29,436 nt of DNA from Haplomitrium mnioides (taxonomy: Eukaryota; Marchantiophyta; Haplomitriopsida; Calobryales), in the NCBI GenBank assembly GCA_049999725.1, contig JBNGIS010019957.1:1-29436 (forward strand). The letters are read 5' to 3'. Below are positions 8,567-19,415 of the stretch, in pieces. The translations under genes and the position numbers were made by a program. Below the pieces are notes generated by a model. The model ran no database searches and was not told the origin of the DNA. It saw only the letters and a program-made list of their open reading frames with translations. How positions within the stretch are numbered: the first letter of the stretch is position 1; every line of letters starts with the position of its first letter.

Positions 8567-9700
8567 TTACATCCTGTTCTCTGGAGTCTTTGATTGGATC
8601 ACCCTTGGCCCTCCTCCTTCTTCCTCTTGGTTTACGTACCTCTTGAGACGATCAAAATGCATTCGATTGGCGAACTTGTGACCCTCCAATGTCTCCAATT
8701 CTGCTGACCCATTTCGATGCAGTTTCTTTAGCACAAAGAGGCCCATCCATCTGGTGTGTGATTTCCCAGGGAAGTGCACACATCTGTTATCATGAAGAAG
8801 CACTAGGTTCCCCTCCTAGAGATCGGTTGGTTTCAAGCCCTTATCGTGCTGCTGCTTCTACAATTGTTGTTGGTGTTCCAATCTTTCTTGGGCTTGATCT
8901 CTGGTTTCTTCCAACCTCTCTAGTTGGTATAGTCTCTCCCTCATGCTCCGATCCTCTGCCAGCCTCTCCTCTTCCAACAGTCGTTTGGTGGGCACTTCAT
9001 ATTTCACTGGCACCAACGTGTGCTATTCGAAGACCAAAAAATATGGGCAATGGCTCGTTGTGGTCCTGTAAGCCAGATTGTAGGCATGGGTTGCAATGAG
9101 CAGCTTGAGATCCCAAACCGCCTTGTTGGCTGCCACCGTCTTGCTAAAGATCTTACCCATGATCCCGTTTGCCTTTTTGGTAAGCCCATTAACCTTGGGA
9201 TGATAGGTTGTGGTGCGTCGGTGCTTGACCAAGTATCTGGTGGTCAAGTTATGGATTACCTGATTGATGAAGTGGGTACCTTGATCACTTACTAGCTCCA
9301 ATAGGGGCCCAAATCGATAGAACAGTTGTTCATACAAGAAGGCAGCCACTGTCTTGGCATCATCTTTGCGAGTAGCTCTAGTATCCACCTACTTTGCTGC
9401 ATAATCTGTGGCCAACAAGATGTATCTGTTGCCTCTGCGAGTGGAAGGTGTAATTGGGCCAATGAAATCAATTCCCCACTTTTCAAAAGGTGCCAAAGGG
9501 ATAATGGGGACCAAGAGATGGTGTTGATTAGTTGTTGGCCTCCCTGTACTCTGACATGCGTCGCACCTCTTCACCCAGAAGTGCACATCTTTGTGCAGAG
9601 TGGGCCACCATTACCCTGCATCCAAAATCTTCCTGATGGTGGCATTTGTTACAAAATGACCTCCCACCTCCTCTCCGTGCAAGGCCCTCATTACCACCAT
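8567..9700 (-). pseudogene. Retrotransposon integrase with E-to-K in the DD35E triad
   Basis: HHCC zinc site: HGEEVGGH (first H near 9679) and CDAC (9565-9554), with a stop between them in DAG-stop-WWPTL. Core: D in GIDFIGP (about 9469), D in VSDQGTHF (about 9286) and, exactly 35 residues on, K (9178-9176) in NGLTKKAN where relatives have NGLTEKAN. A further stop replaces W after ATDYAAK, and others fall after YFLVFE and in the linker. The C-terminal part 8803-8567 reads WMGLFVLKKLHRNGSAELET and ends near RLKRYV; no chromodomain follows. The integrase would insert element cDNA; strand transfer is excluded by the missing Glu even without the stops. Confidence 0.9.
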
Positions 9701-9944
9701 GGATTGATCACGCTCGAAGCACCGCCTGATCACCCCATAGTACCCTCTCTTGTGCAACACTCTTTTGATCAACAGATATGGCTTCATCTTCTTGAGGATC
9801 ATGACAGCTTTCTCTCTGCTGCTGCCTTTTGGGATTTGGGCTGAACTGAGAAATTCTGTTATTGAGGCATAGTCTGTGGCCCTTCTAGCTTTCACATGGA
9901 ATAGGTCCTCATCTGGAAATGCATCGCTTACCTCTTCTTGATTG

Positions 9945-10456
9945 ATTGGCCCAGCAATTCTGGAGAAGAAGTCGGCATTGCTATGCTTCCTCCTTGGCTT
10001 AATCCTTACTTCAAAGTTGAACTCATGCAGGAGCAGGACCCACCTCGCAATCCGACCGGTTACATCTAGTTTGTTCACCATGTACTTGAGTGCATTGTGA
10101 TCACTGTGGAAGATCACCTTATAATGCAACAAGTAATGTCTGAATTTCTTCAAGGCATAAATAATTCCCAAGGCCTCCTGGTTTGTAGCAGAGTAATTCT
10201 TCTTAGTGGGGGCCAGTAGCCTACTGGCAAAATAGATTGGATGATCTCTACCCCTCTCATCCATCTGGCTTAGCACCACTCCGATGCAGAATCCGGACAC
10301 ATCAATCATCACATGAAAATCTCTCCCCCAACTGAGAGGCATTAGAACAGAAGCACTCGCTAATTGCCTCTTTAATTCCATGAAGCTCGCCAGCCTTTCG
10401 GGGGTGGCTTCAAAGGTGCTTCCCCCTTTTGTCATTTGGGTGAGGGGCAGAGCCAC
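9945..10456 (-). pseudogene. Retrotransposon RNase H domain
   Basis: This is the best-preserved part: one open frame from 10456 to 9611 that covers RNase H and the start of integrase. It shows FHVMIDVSGFCIGVVLSQ (first D), NYSATNQEALGIIYALKKFR (E), VIFHSDHNALKY (second D) and NADFFSRI (last D). All four acidic positions are present. The domain would degrade RNA in RNA:DNA hybrids during element replication. It directly follows the RT in the same frame after a single stop. Confidence 0.9.
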
Positions 10457-10465
10457 TGAGGAAAA

Positions 10466-11172
10466 TTAGTCGATAAACCTCTTGTTATAACCAACGCACT
10501 CCAAGAAGCCTTGTACCTCTTTCAAATTGGTGGGGAAGGAGACCTTCATCCTGATGGCGATCTTCTCATGATCCACTTCGATACCCCGACTGGAAATCCG
10601 GTGTTTGAGGAGTATTCCCTCCTTCACCCCGAAGAAACATTTGCTCGGGTGCAATCTCAACCCCGTCTCTTTGCATCGTTGGAGGGTGAGCCTCACATCC
10701 CGCTTTTAATCCTCCAACGTCCCATACACCACAAAATCGTCGATGAAGATCTCCAAGAATTTCTTCAGATAATCATGGAAGATGTTCATCATCATCCGTT
10801 GAAAAGTACCTCGTGGTCCTTCTTCGTGGCCTCATTGAGCTTCCGAAAATCTTGGCACACTTAGATTTTTCTTTCCCCATCCTACCCCACTTTCTTGGGC
10901 ACCACCACCAGCGGGGACACCCACTCATTGTTGAGGACCAGGTAGATGAAGTTTGCCTCCAACAGTTTGTCAATTTCTTCTTTTACCAACAGGGAGAAAT
11001 GGGGGTTCATCCTGTATTGTTGTTGTCTTACCGGGATTGCTGTGGGCTCTAAGTCAATTTGGTGTTCCCCCAATTCCCTCGGGGCTCCCTTCAAATCTAT
11101 GTGACTCCAAGCAAAGGCACCATTGAAGTTGCTTAGGAGTTGGGTGATGGCTTGCTCCGATTCTCTAGGCAA
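10466..11172 (-). pseudogene. Reverse transcriptase with a deleted catalytic core
   Basis: The N-terminal part, 11172-10882, reads PVRQQQYRMNPHFSLLVKEE and EWVSPLVVVPKKVG, typical of Ty3/gypsy RT. After a stop the frame continues DFRKLNEATKKDH, then jumps at about 10805-10815 into TFQRMMMNIFHDYLKKF and FIDDFVVYG (10747-10733, the YxDD-type motif). The intervening segment, some 60-65 residues in relatives and carrying the first catalytic Asp, is missing and the junction is out of frame. The thumb region (CKETGLRLHPSKCFFGVKEG) follows after another stop, ending RFID and a stop at 10466-10468. Confidence 0.9.
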
Positions 11173-11772
11173 TTTAGATCAGATATGGAATTCTCGTCCC
11201 TCTTGGACCACCACTTGCATGTGTTTGGCTTCTCTCACCGTCCCCATCTTATTTCTCCATTGCACCCCTTCCTCCTACATCAGGATCGCCAACCGCAACC
11301 CCCTTCCACCCGGGAAGATTCTTTGGAATTCTCTATGTCCGCCCCTTACATCCGATGAGACACTTCGGACCCCTCCTGTCTTCCGGCCTTAGTGTCCTCA
11401 TCTCTTGTCCGATCTTCCGTGGATTCCTTCAGCTGGTGCTCTGTTTCCATGTATTCTTCTATCTCAATTTGGTTCACAAACACCACACCTTCTTCCACCA
11501 GATCCTCCTCTATTGCCTCACTCACCATCTGAACCCAGTAGTGGTACTCTGACTCTTCCTCCTCCTCAGACTACTCACTGTCATATTCTTCTTTTGCTTG
11601 GGTTTCTCTCAAGTGAGGAACAGGTCCGTAGTGTACGAATGTCTTCTCGGGGCCAAACACCAATGTGGAATTCCCCCAGTTCTGCAGGACTCGGGCCCCA
11701 TATAGCTAGGGTCTCTCAATTAGCATAGGATATGGAGACACTCTGGCTGGCTGCATGACCAGGTATTTCAAC

Positions 11773-12267
11773 TTAAACTCCTTTCCTCCGATGAAGGTGA
11801 GTACTTGGAGGAGTGAGCCCAATGGTTTCATCCAGGATCCATCCGCCAGCCTTATGAGCGGTCTCCTCCACCATTATATTTACTCCTACCCCTTCATCTA
11901 CGGGAACCAATGACAGGTTGCACCTTGGAATCTGAATGTCGATCTCAGGGGCCCCCTTGTCTTCACACACTAGTTGCGGATCTGCGTGAGCTCCCACTCG
12001 GGGTAACCTTCTCCTCCTCTTGGCTCCCATCAACAATTCGCAGAGCTGCCTTCTATACAGTGGGCTGTCCTTAATCAATTGGCCCATTGTGGCCGTAATA
12101 GGGTAGTCCCTCACATCAATCTGGATGCTATATGGGACGGGTTTCGCTCGATCTCTTGGGCTTGCAATCTTTGCCCCCACCTCCTTGATCCTTCCCTGCT
12201 GCTTGCGGACCTCCTTCAAGGTCTCCACCGCTGCCTGTTCCTCCTCCAGAGCTTCCAGATCCTCCAA
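11773..12267 (-). pseudogene. Retrotransposon aspartic protease region
   Basis: Linker followed by a retropepsin-like core: CNLSLVPVDEGVGVNIMVEE, with the candidate catalytic Asp at 11896-11898. Related plant gypsy elements have VDGGSGVNIM here, so the D-G-G triad is changed to D-E-G. The region is open from 12267 to 11773, then closes, with no clean path to the RT. The upstream linker is glutamate- and lysine-rich (LEALEEEQAAVETLKEVRKQ). The protease would process Gag-Pol in the virus-like particle; this one is probably inactive. Confidence 0.65.
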
Positions 12268-12393
12268 TTGCTTCCTCTTGTGGTCCTGTTGCTTAGGATA
12301 AAACCACTTTGGATTATCCCTCTGATAATCCGAATCACTCCGTGACGAGGTTGCTTGGGCCGCCCCCTTCTTGGCCTTCCGTTCACTTTTCCT

Positions 12394-14012
12394 CTAACTC
12401 TTCTTCTTGGCCTTCGCCCTGGCTTGGGTCACCACTCGAAAGCAATCTTCAAGGGCGAATGTCTCCCATCCGGACGATTTTGCCTCCTCCTCCTTCTCCA
12501 AGACTATGAGATTGACAATTGTGAGGGGAGGAGGATTTGCGCCGAGCTCGGAGAATGCATTGGGCCTTCTGTTAAGTGGGCAATTGATTGCCACATGCCC
12601 CTCCTTCTTGCATTGAAAATATAAGGCAAGCAGTTGGCCGTATTCGCTCTTCCACGGTTCCGAACAGTTAGAGGAAATATGGCCGGGTTGGCTACAATTC
12701 CAGCACACCATGATCGTTGTCCGAGGTGGTCAATTGGGAGCCCACTAGTTTCCTAGCCCTCCACTCGCTCCTATAGACCTGCTCAGCATGGTGCGAGGCC
12801 CCCCACTAATCTGATACACCGTCTCCAGGGCCTCTTCTATCATGTACTCTACTTCCTCCCTCACATACTTCGGTGCTTCCTCCCTCAGATAGTGCACTAC
12901 ATTGTTTTCTACCGGGCATTCTTGAGGGGAGTGGTCATGTTTGTTACACCTCACATACCGCACTCCGACTTGCGTGGTGGGCAGGGGTCTGCCTTCCGGT
13001 TTGATTCCTGCCAAGAGGATGTTCATTGCCTCCATCTTGGCACTTAGCTCCTCAATTCGATCCCTCCCCACTTGCTTCTTGCTCATTTCAAGTTCGGGTT
13101 CACTTCTTCTGCATTTTTCTTTGCTGGTCTCCTTACGCTGATGCACCTCTCTCTCTCCTTGGCCTGCTTTTTCTTCTTCGGATCCTTCCGCTTCTTCTTC
13201 CTCTAGGATGATCGGTCCTCCTATGAGCTATTGTTGTCCGAGTCGCTCTCGCTTTCCGAGGAAGCTGCGGAACTTTCATCTGTCTCCTCTCCGCTATCCG
13301 AAGTGTTCGAAGAGTCATCGGACTCATACTTTTCTCTGGTCTTTCTGTGGGAATTGGTGATTGCAGCCTTTACATGTGAGCGAGCTGCATTGATCGCCTC
13401 TTTTAGTGTTTACAGATCCGTCTGCCTCATCCAGGTCCCAATTCCCCTATATAGGGCAGCCATGAACCATGTTGTGAGCATCCCATCCGTGGCGGGGGGA
13501 TTCAACTTCCGAGCCACCTTCTTAAACCTTTGGAGGAATTTCCTGACAGACTCTTTCTTCTTCATCTTTAGTTGATCCATTTTGATCAACGCCTCTATTT
13601 CTTCTCCGATTCCTCTGAATTTTGCAATGAAGGCAGCTTTGAAGGCTCCCTAGTCCCTCTTGACGTTGTCGGGCAAATCATTGTACCATGGCTGAGCCTC
13701 TCCCTTAAGGACTGTTGGTAGAATCCTGATTTTTGTGTGACTCTCTCCATTAGCTGCCTTAGTGTTCTCCAGATCATCCAGCCTGGGATCGAGGTTGTTC
13801 TTCGGACGCCCCTTGAAGGATTTATATTTGAACCTGCCTCTCAATCCGGACGGAGGCACTAGGTTTGCCATCCCAGGACTTGGCAATGACAACTCCACCC
13901 ACAAATCAATGCCTTCCTCTACGCTTCCTCAACAGGCTCACAACCAGTTGCCTTGTCTCTTGGAATTCTCCTTCACAATCCGACTGTGGATACTTGGTGC
14001 ATAAAGCGACAT
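12394..14012 (-). pseudogene. gag: Retrotransposon gag, broken
   Basis: Capsid/nucleocapsid polyprotein. The first in-frame ATG after the PBS is at 14012 (MSLYAPSIHSRIVKENSK). A frameshift follows near 13940-13905, after which the gag domain reads FKGRPKNNLDPRLDDLENTK and GEAQPWYNDLPDN, then, past a TAG at 13650-13652, AFIAKFRGIGEEIE and KFLQRFKKVARKLNP. Another stop (TAA) lies at 13410-13412. A serine/aspartate-rich linker and a further frameshift lead to a degenerate knuckle (RCNKHDHSPQEC, first Cys lost), two stops, an intact CCHC knuckle CWNCSQPGHISSNC (12705-12664) and another with its first Cys lost (FQCKKEGHVAINC). The intact knuckle would bind RNA. Assignment is firm; no functional product is possible. 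Confidence 0.88.
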
Positions 14013-14050
14013 CTTGGCCTTGGGTTGGTCTCAGGTTTCTTCAAACCTTG

Positions 14051-14068
14051 GCCCTTCTTTTAGCGCCA
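14051..14068 (-). other. Primer-binding site (probable)
   Basis: The minus strand reads TGGCGCTAAAAGAAGGGC, 8 nt after the LTR end. TGGCGC pairs with a tRNA 3' end GCGCCA and is the start of the PBS used by Athila/Tat-type plant elements, although later bases differ from that consensus. Its position between LTR and gag supports the call. Confidence 0.5.
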
Positions 14069-14076
14069 AAAATTTA

Positions 14077-17000
14077 TGTCACTCCCCTTCTTCAAGCCTT
14101 AACCTTCACATGTGTCACTCAGAAGGTAGGGGAGGACACAAATAGGGGATTAAGGTTCTTTTGTGAGATGGCCCCTATCCAATTATCACTTTGGAGCCTT
14201 AAGGTATTTCTCTTCACCTTACCAGCCCTCTCCTCACCTCAACATTCACAACATCAGCCCAACTGCTCTTTCACCCACAATACCAGAACATGCATATACA
14301 CAAACCCAGTAGCTCTGTGGAAATCTTCAATGTAATCCGGGGGTCCCAAATCTGGACCCAACCACCTTGTATACACTTCAGGAGCAGAGTGGAATAACCC
14401 ATGTGTCACGGAACAATGGCAAGTGACTGGACTCCCCTTTACAAGGTTATTCCAAGGTCTCAACAAATGGAATTCTTGCCTACTTCCAGTCTTGAATCAT
14501 TCTTACACAATAAAACAGAGTACTGAAACAGAATGCAAGGACCTAGGATCACAAGACTATGTCAAGGGACTTGACTCTCCCTTTAGAGGGCTATCCCATG
14601 GTTTGAACAAATGGAATCTGTCTTAGCCTAATCCTAAGTACTTCTTATATCATATAACAGAATTCAAATCTATCTAACACATTCATACACATTTACAAAC
14701 CTACACACTCATTACACCTCATCAAAACTAGAGGCCTCACAGAACCATTGGGACTGGTCTCCTAGCAGACTCCTCCTCAACTCACCACACAAATCTTCCT
14801 TCCAATCCCCACACACACACCCTTCTTCCAGATAGTTTTTAAACTTCTCTTGCGAGAAGCGCTGGATTTACTTTCTCAAGTTTAGAAGAGGATTTCTTTC
14901 ACTTCCACCCTTGGAAGAAAGTCCTCCTGACTGTTGGTAGCTCACTCCACCTTTGAGCCTCGAACAAGTCTTCTCCGCAGTGCGTAGGCACTAACGCAAC
15001 CACCCTCTTCTCAACTCCACTTGAAAGATAACACTAGAGCGCACTCCGAGCACTCTGGGTTGATGCTCCCACATACGAAATTGCAAAGATGACCCCAAGA
15101 TCCCCCTTGGCAGTCTCTCCCAAATTCTCAACAAAACAGATCCTCTTCAAATATCGTGTATTGATCCACCTCCACCACAGGTCCATGGATGAGTTCACCT
15201 GGATCGCCTGAGCCTCAAGAGCTCCTCACCCAGCGATTCTCAGCACCCCTCTAGTCCACCTCCACCCCTGCTAGCCCCCTACGTGAGTACACTTGCCTCA
15301 CATCGATTCTCACTGGAATCTGATTCTGCCTTACCTCGTTGCGTTTTCCTTGTCCCGAGATTGCTTGCGCGTCTCTAGCTTACTTGCACACCAACCTAAT
15401 TGAATTCGAAGCCCATCAATGTATACCCCCCAAGCTTCCACCCCCGTCAATCTTTCATGTTAGAAAAGTTGTTATTCCCGTTAGGCTCGGACTCAAATGT
15501 GGCAACACCTAGCCCATCTATTAGCAATTTGCTTCCAAATACAATGGTCACACGAGGTCGAGTCCGAGGAATCTTGCAGGCTAAGATTCTGAAGATTCTC
15601 GTGGAACCCAAGTCTGAAGAACCTCTTGGATCAGCGTTCCAAATAATCCCGTGGAAAAGGGGTCTGAAGGAATCTCGTGGATTCGCGTACGAAGATTCCC
15701 GTAGATACGAGTCCGCAGAATCCAGCGGAACTCAGGGCTCGTTGTTGACTTTTCCTTCGTTGCCAGCGTCCGACGCCACATTCAACCTGGAAATTGGACC
15801 GGCGCTTTGACCTTGCTCCATAGTTGATCGCAAATCCCAATCCAAAGAATCCAACGGACATGGAAGTCTGAAGGATCCCTCGGACTCCTCCGAAGCGCCA
15901 TGTATCAAGGCTGACTTTCTTCCGTGGTCGCCGTCCGACGCCGTTTTCAACAAGGAAGGTGGACCGCCACGCTGACTTCCATCCATGGTTGACTCCTCTC
16001 TCACCGGAAGGATCTCTGTGATGGTGCCACGTAATCCGAAGTCGCGCCATCCGACATCGTTTTCAAAGGGGAAGGCTGACCGACGTGCTAACATGGTTCC
16101 GTCGTTGACCTCCCTCTGACCCAAACGATCCAATGGCTCTGTTGAAGCGCCACGTAATCCGAAGTTGCGACGTCCGACGCCGTTTTCAAAGAGGAAGGCT
16201 GACCGACGCGCTGACTTGGTTCCGTGGAATGACTTGGTTCCGTGGAATCTAACGGGCTCCTCCGAGTTGCCATGTGTCCGCTGACTCTCCTTGACACTTG
16301 TGAGGATGCTATGTAATCCGAGGGAGCGCCGTCCGACGCCGTTTTCAAAGGGGAAGCTTGACCGTCGTGTTGACCTGGTTCCGAAGAAGACTGCAAACAC
16401 CTTGAGACTACCACATTTCCGCAAAGTCTTGTGGATCTCCTGCGCCTGCCACGTCTCCGCTGAAGCCCTCCGAACCTTGGGCCCGCCACGCCCCCGCTAA
16501 ATCCCACAGATACCCTAGGCTCGCCACGCTTCCGTTGAATCTTCCGGAGCCCTACGAAGATGCCACGTTTTTGTGGAATCTTTTGGAGCTTTGCGAAGAC
16601 ACTATATTTCCGGAGGATCTTCCGGAGCTCTGGGAAGATGCCATGTTTTTGTTTAGAGTCGCATACAAGGAAGGAAGAGGTTGTGGACCCCAGTAGAACC
16701 CATTTAGCACCTGAGGGATCAGAGTGTCCCCCGATCCTTGGCCTAGTCGCTGCTCACGAAGGCCCTGGCCCCTCCTTTCTCTTCCCGATCTCTACCTCTG
16801 GTGCACGCATCAAGGAGCTTTCTATGCGGCCTTTCCTTGTCCGCGAGCTCCCTCACCCGCTAGCTCTTCTTTGATCTCTGTCCCGCAGCTTCGATCCTCC
16901 TCCTCTGACCCTTGTTCCTTCCTGCTAGAGCCTTGATTACTGCCTCCTGATGATACTTAGGCCATTTTTTACTTCCGTCAAATTTTAGTGGTGCCCCTCG

Positions 17001-17201
17001 TTTGCTGGCTACCACCGCTCCATTCTCTCATTTCGAAGCAATCGTGTTCCACTCATCGGATCCATGCGATCCGCTCATACTCACTAGTTGGAGTCGATCC
17101 GCTGCTTCTGAGGTACTTTAGCACTTACAAGAGGGAAATTGCGCCAATGTTACTTCCGATTTTCTCAATGCTTCCTTAGTGCTCCATGTCACTGGCTGAC
17201 A
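14077..17201 (-). repeat. 5' LTR, full length (about 3.1 kb)
   Basis: Minus sense: starts TGTCAGCCAG at 17201 and ends GGGGAGTGACA at 14077, giving TGTCA/TGACA inverted ends. A PBS-like site follows 8 nt later and the gag ATG 65 nt downstream of that end. The part from 15036 to 17201 is matched by the 3' LTR; 14077-15035 has no partner in the window, so the end at 14077 rests on the TG...CA ends and the PBS. Internal structure: five TCCGACGCCGTTTTCAAA-type units near 15768, 15933, 16048, 16170 and 16330, and a duplicated ~125-bp segment near 14435 and 14560 (shared ACAAATGGAAT). Confidence 0.7.
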
Positions 17202-17617
17202 TGTTGATCGAGGTCTGTCAAGGATCCACAGATAGCTAGCCAATCTGAGTCTAGTTTTTCAAGCTCAACAGCCTTGATATTATCCAAATTTTTGCAAGGC
17301 TTTGGTTGGGCAGGTCAGAAAGCATTTCCTTAAGATGCCATTTTCTAGAAAGTAAAAACATGTAGAATTGGAGGTGAAAAATCTAAAGAACAAAATTTTT
17401 AAAAACTCGAAAGGCTAGAAAGGGCAAAATAGCAAGTAAATGCAAAAATAGAGATGACAAGAAAACAAAAACTAGAAAGTGAACTCGCAACAATAGAAAG
17501 AAACTTTCCACTAGTGCACATTTTATATCTAAATCTCAAAAAATGCCTTTTCTTGCCAAAAAATGATTTCGCGGAGCTCTTGACATGTAGGTTTGCGTGG
17601 TGAAAAAAAAATGTTAG
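17202..17617. other. Flank between the gypsy element and the transposase-like gene
   Basis: 17202-17370 keeps a protein-like open minus frame (NLDNIKAVELEKLDSDWLAI and on) of unknown family and may be the other side of the fragment mosaic. From about 17370 the sequence turns AT-rich with A runs, as in the background. No gene is recognised. Confidence 0.3.
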
Positions 17618-17625
17618 TATATAAA
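17618..17625 (+). promoter_or_regulatory. TATA-box-like sequence
   Basis: TATATAAA, followed about 25-35 nt later by a pyrimidine-rich stretch (TCTCTCCAATTTC), upstream of the transposase-like pseudogene on the same strand. Position and match are plausible, but the region is AT-rich. Confidence 0.3.
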
Positions 17626-17792
17626 GCATCGATAGTTTTCATCTCTCCAATTTCTTTTTTTTTCATTCTCTTTACAAAAAATTCCCAATTTTGTTGTTTT
17701 GCAAAATTTTCTTGAAAAACACATCTTTTAGGTGGGTCATAAGACGTTCATAATAATTGTTAAAATAGTTTCTTAAATTACTTGATTTTTAG

Positions 17793-17895
17793 TGAGCCTT
17801 TTCAATGGCTGGAGTTTAATACACAAGAAGATGCTAGAATTCTAGGATTCATCTTCACAAAAAAGTGTCAATTCTTTGGAGGTAAGCGATGGAGT
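17793..17895 (+). pseudogene. Possible first exon of the transposase-like gene
   Basis: After a T-rich tract ending TTGATTTTTAG (an acceptor-like site), the frame reads EPFQWLEFNTQEDARILGFI and on to GGKRWST before a stop. Coding-like but not recognised. It lies between the TATA-like box and the palindrome cluster at 17985. Confidence 0.3.
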
Positions 17896-17984
17896 ACCTA
17901 AAGCGTCAAGTGTGATGGAGAGTATATTGGGGAAAAAGATAGCTTTTGTTGAATGAGATAGCTCCACCCAAAAAGATCAAGAAG

Positions 17985-18135
17985 ATGAACTCCATGTGCG
18001 TATAGGATCAAGGACTGAACCCTATGCATGCATAAGGTCAAGGAGTGAATCCAATATGCACATTGGATAAACAAATGAACAACCTATGTGCAAAGGATCA
18101 AAGAAGAAACCCAATGTTTGCAAAGAATTAAAGAA
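17985..18135. repeat. Palindrome-bearing repeat cluster upstream of the transposase-like exons
   Basis: Units of about 32 bp, built as a palindrome followed by GGATCAAGGA-TGAA. Palindromes: CTATGCATGCATA (18022-18034) and CCAATATGCACATTGG (18051-18066, arms CCAAT/ATTGG). Decayed ones: ATGTGCGTATAGG near 17995-18006 and CCTATGTGCAAAGG near 18083-18096. Confidence 0.6.
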
Positions 18136-18449
18136 ACAAACTTCTTCAAGCATATGATCTTTGTTGCCCTTCAAGCAGTCAAAGTTGAATCTTTCTTTTG
18201 AGTATTCCAGTAGATCAATAGAATGATTCTCAACACATAATTCTAGATGGTTGTAGACCTTTCTTCGTCCTCATCTGAGTGAGACCTCGATATTCATGAT
18301 CAAAGTCTGTTTGTTAAAAATACAAAAACCATACAATTGTGGACGATTTTAATTTAGGAGATGAATCGTTGTCCCCGATAGCACCACTCAAACAAGTGAT
18401 TTTGTTTCAAGTTGCACTTCACAAGGAGATTGGGAAATCTAAAACAAAC

Positions 18450-19415
18450 CCAATTCTTTTGGAGGAGTTTTAAGACAATAATTTGGGAAACAATTTTAGC
18501 AAATAGTCTCAATCAATCAACATTTCTTTGGAGTTATCACCAAAGACACCGATTTTGTTACAAAAATTGTTTCTTAATAATCGAGATATTGATCAAGATT
18601 TTGTTTCGAAATAGTGCAATTCTCCTAATCCTCAAGAGGAACCTCATCTCTCAAAACCGTTTAGTGATGGAACAAACAATATCTACGATGATGATCAAGA
18701 TCTTCAGGATGAATTATCTCATATCGCTGGATTTGCCTATGGACCAAATCATCCAACACAACATAAGAGTTCTTTGTTTGGGCCAAAACCCAAATGGGTC
18801 AGCACTTTATGTGAAAACTCTTTGCAAAAAGTCCATCATGACGAGAGCTTTGTGAAAAAAAAGCTCGATCCAATGTCAATTTCTAAATTGAAGAGAATTT
18901 CTTGTTGTCAAAATAATTGCTTGTCATTGTGCAAGACAAATTTTTTGAAAATTGTAAGAGAAACATACTTTTGACAAAGCATGAAGAATCGAGATATCAT
19001 ACTGCAGTGGGGAAAACCAAGAAAAGACTCTGATGTTGACAATCATTTTACTCTACTTGGCGGTACATTTGTTTGTAGAAAAGCCTTAAAATTAATATTA
19101 GCAGTAGGGAATGATAGAATCCAAAGGATTCAAAATCTCAAAAACGTAGATCCTAGAGGAATTTTTGGAAAAAGAGAACTATCAGCTAAAGGAGTTTTCA
19201 TGCGTGAGTGGATGGAAATTTTTTTTGAGGAATACTGCAAGAGAATGCCCACTCACAAAGTTTATAACTTGCCCGATAATTTTACAAAATGGGAAGTTTG
19301 TGACTACTACACAACTTATTTGAAAGAGAAAGATCCCCACTGTATTCTTAGTTTCTTGGGTTTTACAAAACATTGGAGAACTCATTTTCCAAATGTAAAA
19401 ATTCCAAGAAAATGA
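18450..19415 (+). pseudogene. Transposase-like protein, N-terminal part (decayed)
   Basis: One frame runs through with stops at 18612-18614 and 18972-18974. It shows a Cys-rich piece (RISCCQNNCLSLCKTN), then DVDNHFTLLGGTFVCRKALK, ELSAKGVFMREWMEIFFEEY, RMPTHKVYNLPDNFTKWEV and FTKHWRTHFPNVKIPRK. The pattern VCRKA... followed by LP--FTK--- and W---FP-V-IPK is that of a widespread eukaryotic family of transposase-like proteins, annotated (as I recall) with a DUF7869-type C-terminal domain. The function is likely DNA transposition or a derived role; not demonstrated. The coding sense resumes at about 19886 after an intron-like gap. Confidence 0.6.

Larger units (their letters stand above)
6865..17201 (-). 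mobile_element. Degenerate Ty3/gypsy LTR retrotransposon, truncated at its 3' LTR
   Basis: Read on the minus strand: 5' LTR 17201-14077, PBS-like site 14068-14051, gag from 14012, then protease, RT, RNase H and integrase (RT before integrase is the Ty3/gypsy order), polypurine tract 8412-8403, and 3' LTR from 8399. The integrase C-terminus shows no chromodomain; its WMGLFVLKK...LKRYV ending and the TGGCGC PBS are closer to the Athila/Tat-like non-chromovirus side. The base after the 5' LTR starts TGTTG (17202-17206), but no matching duplication exists on the left because the 3' LTR is cut at 6865. Numerous stops, frameshifts and a core RT deletion make it non-autonomous. The plus-strand open frames over this region are shadows. 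Confidence 0.92.

Noticed and set aside
9326-9844. Long plus-strand open frame over the integrase/RNase H region
   Set aside because: It is antisense to clear integrase and RNase H motifs and has no family features of its own.
13231-14335. Plus-strand open frames over gag and the LTR
   Set aside because: Antisense shadows of gag and of LTR sequence; composition follows the gag coding strand.
15036-15060. The 5' LTR ending at 15036, where LTR-LTR similarity stops
   Set aside because: There is no TG...CA end, no PBS and a 1-kb leader before gag. The end at 14077 has TGACA, a TGGCGC PBS-like site and the gag ATG close by, so the similarity stops because the 3' LTR is truncated.
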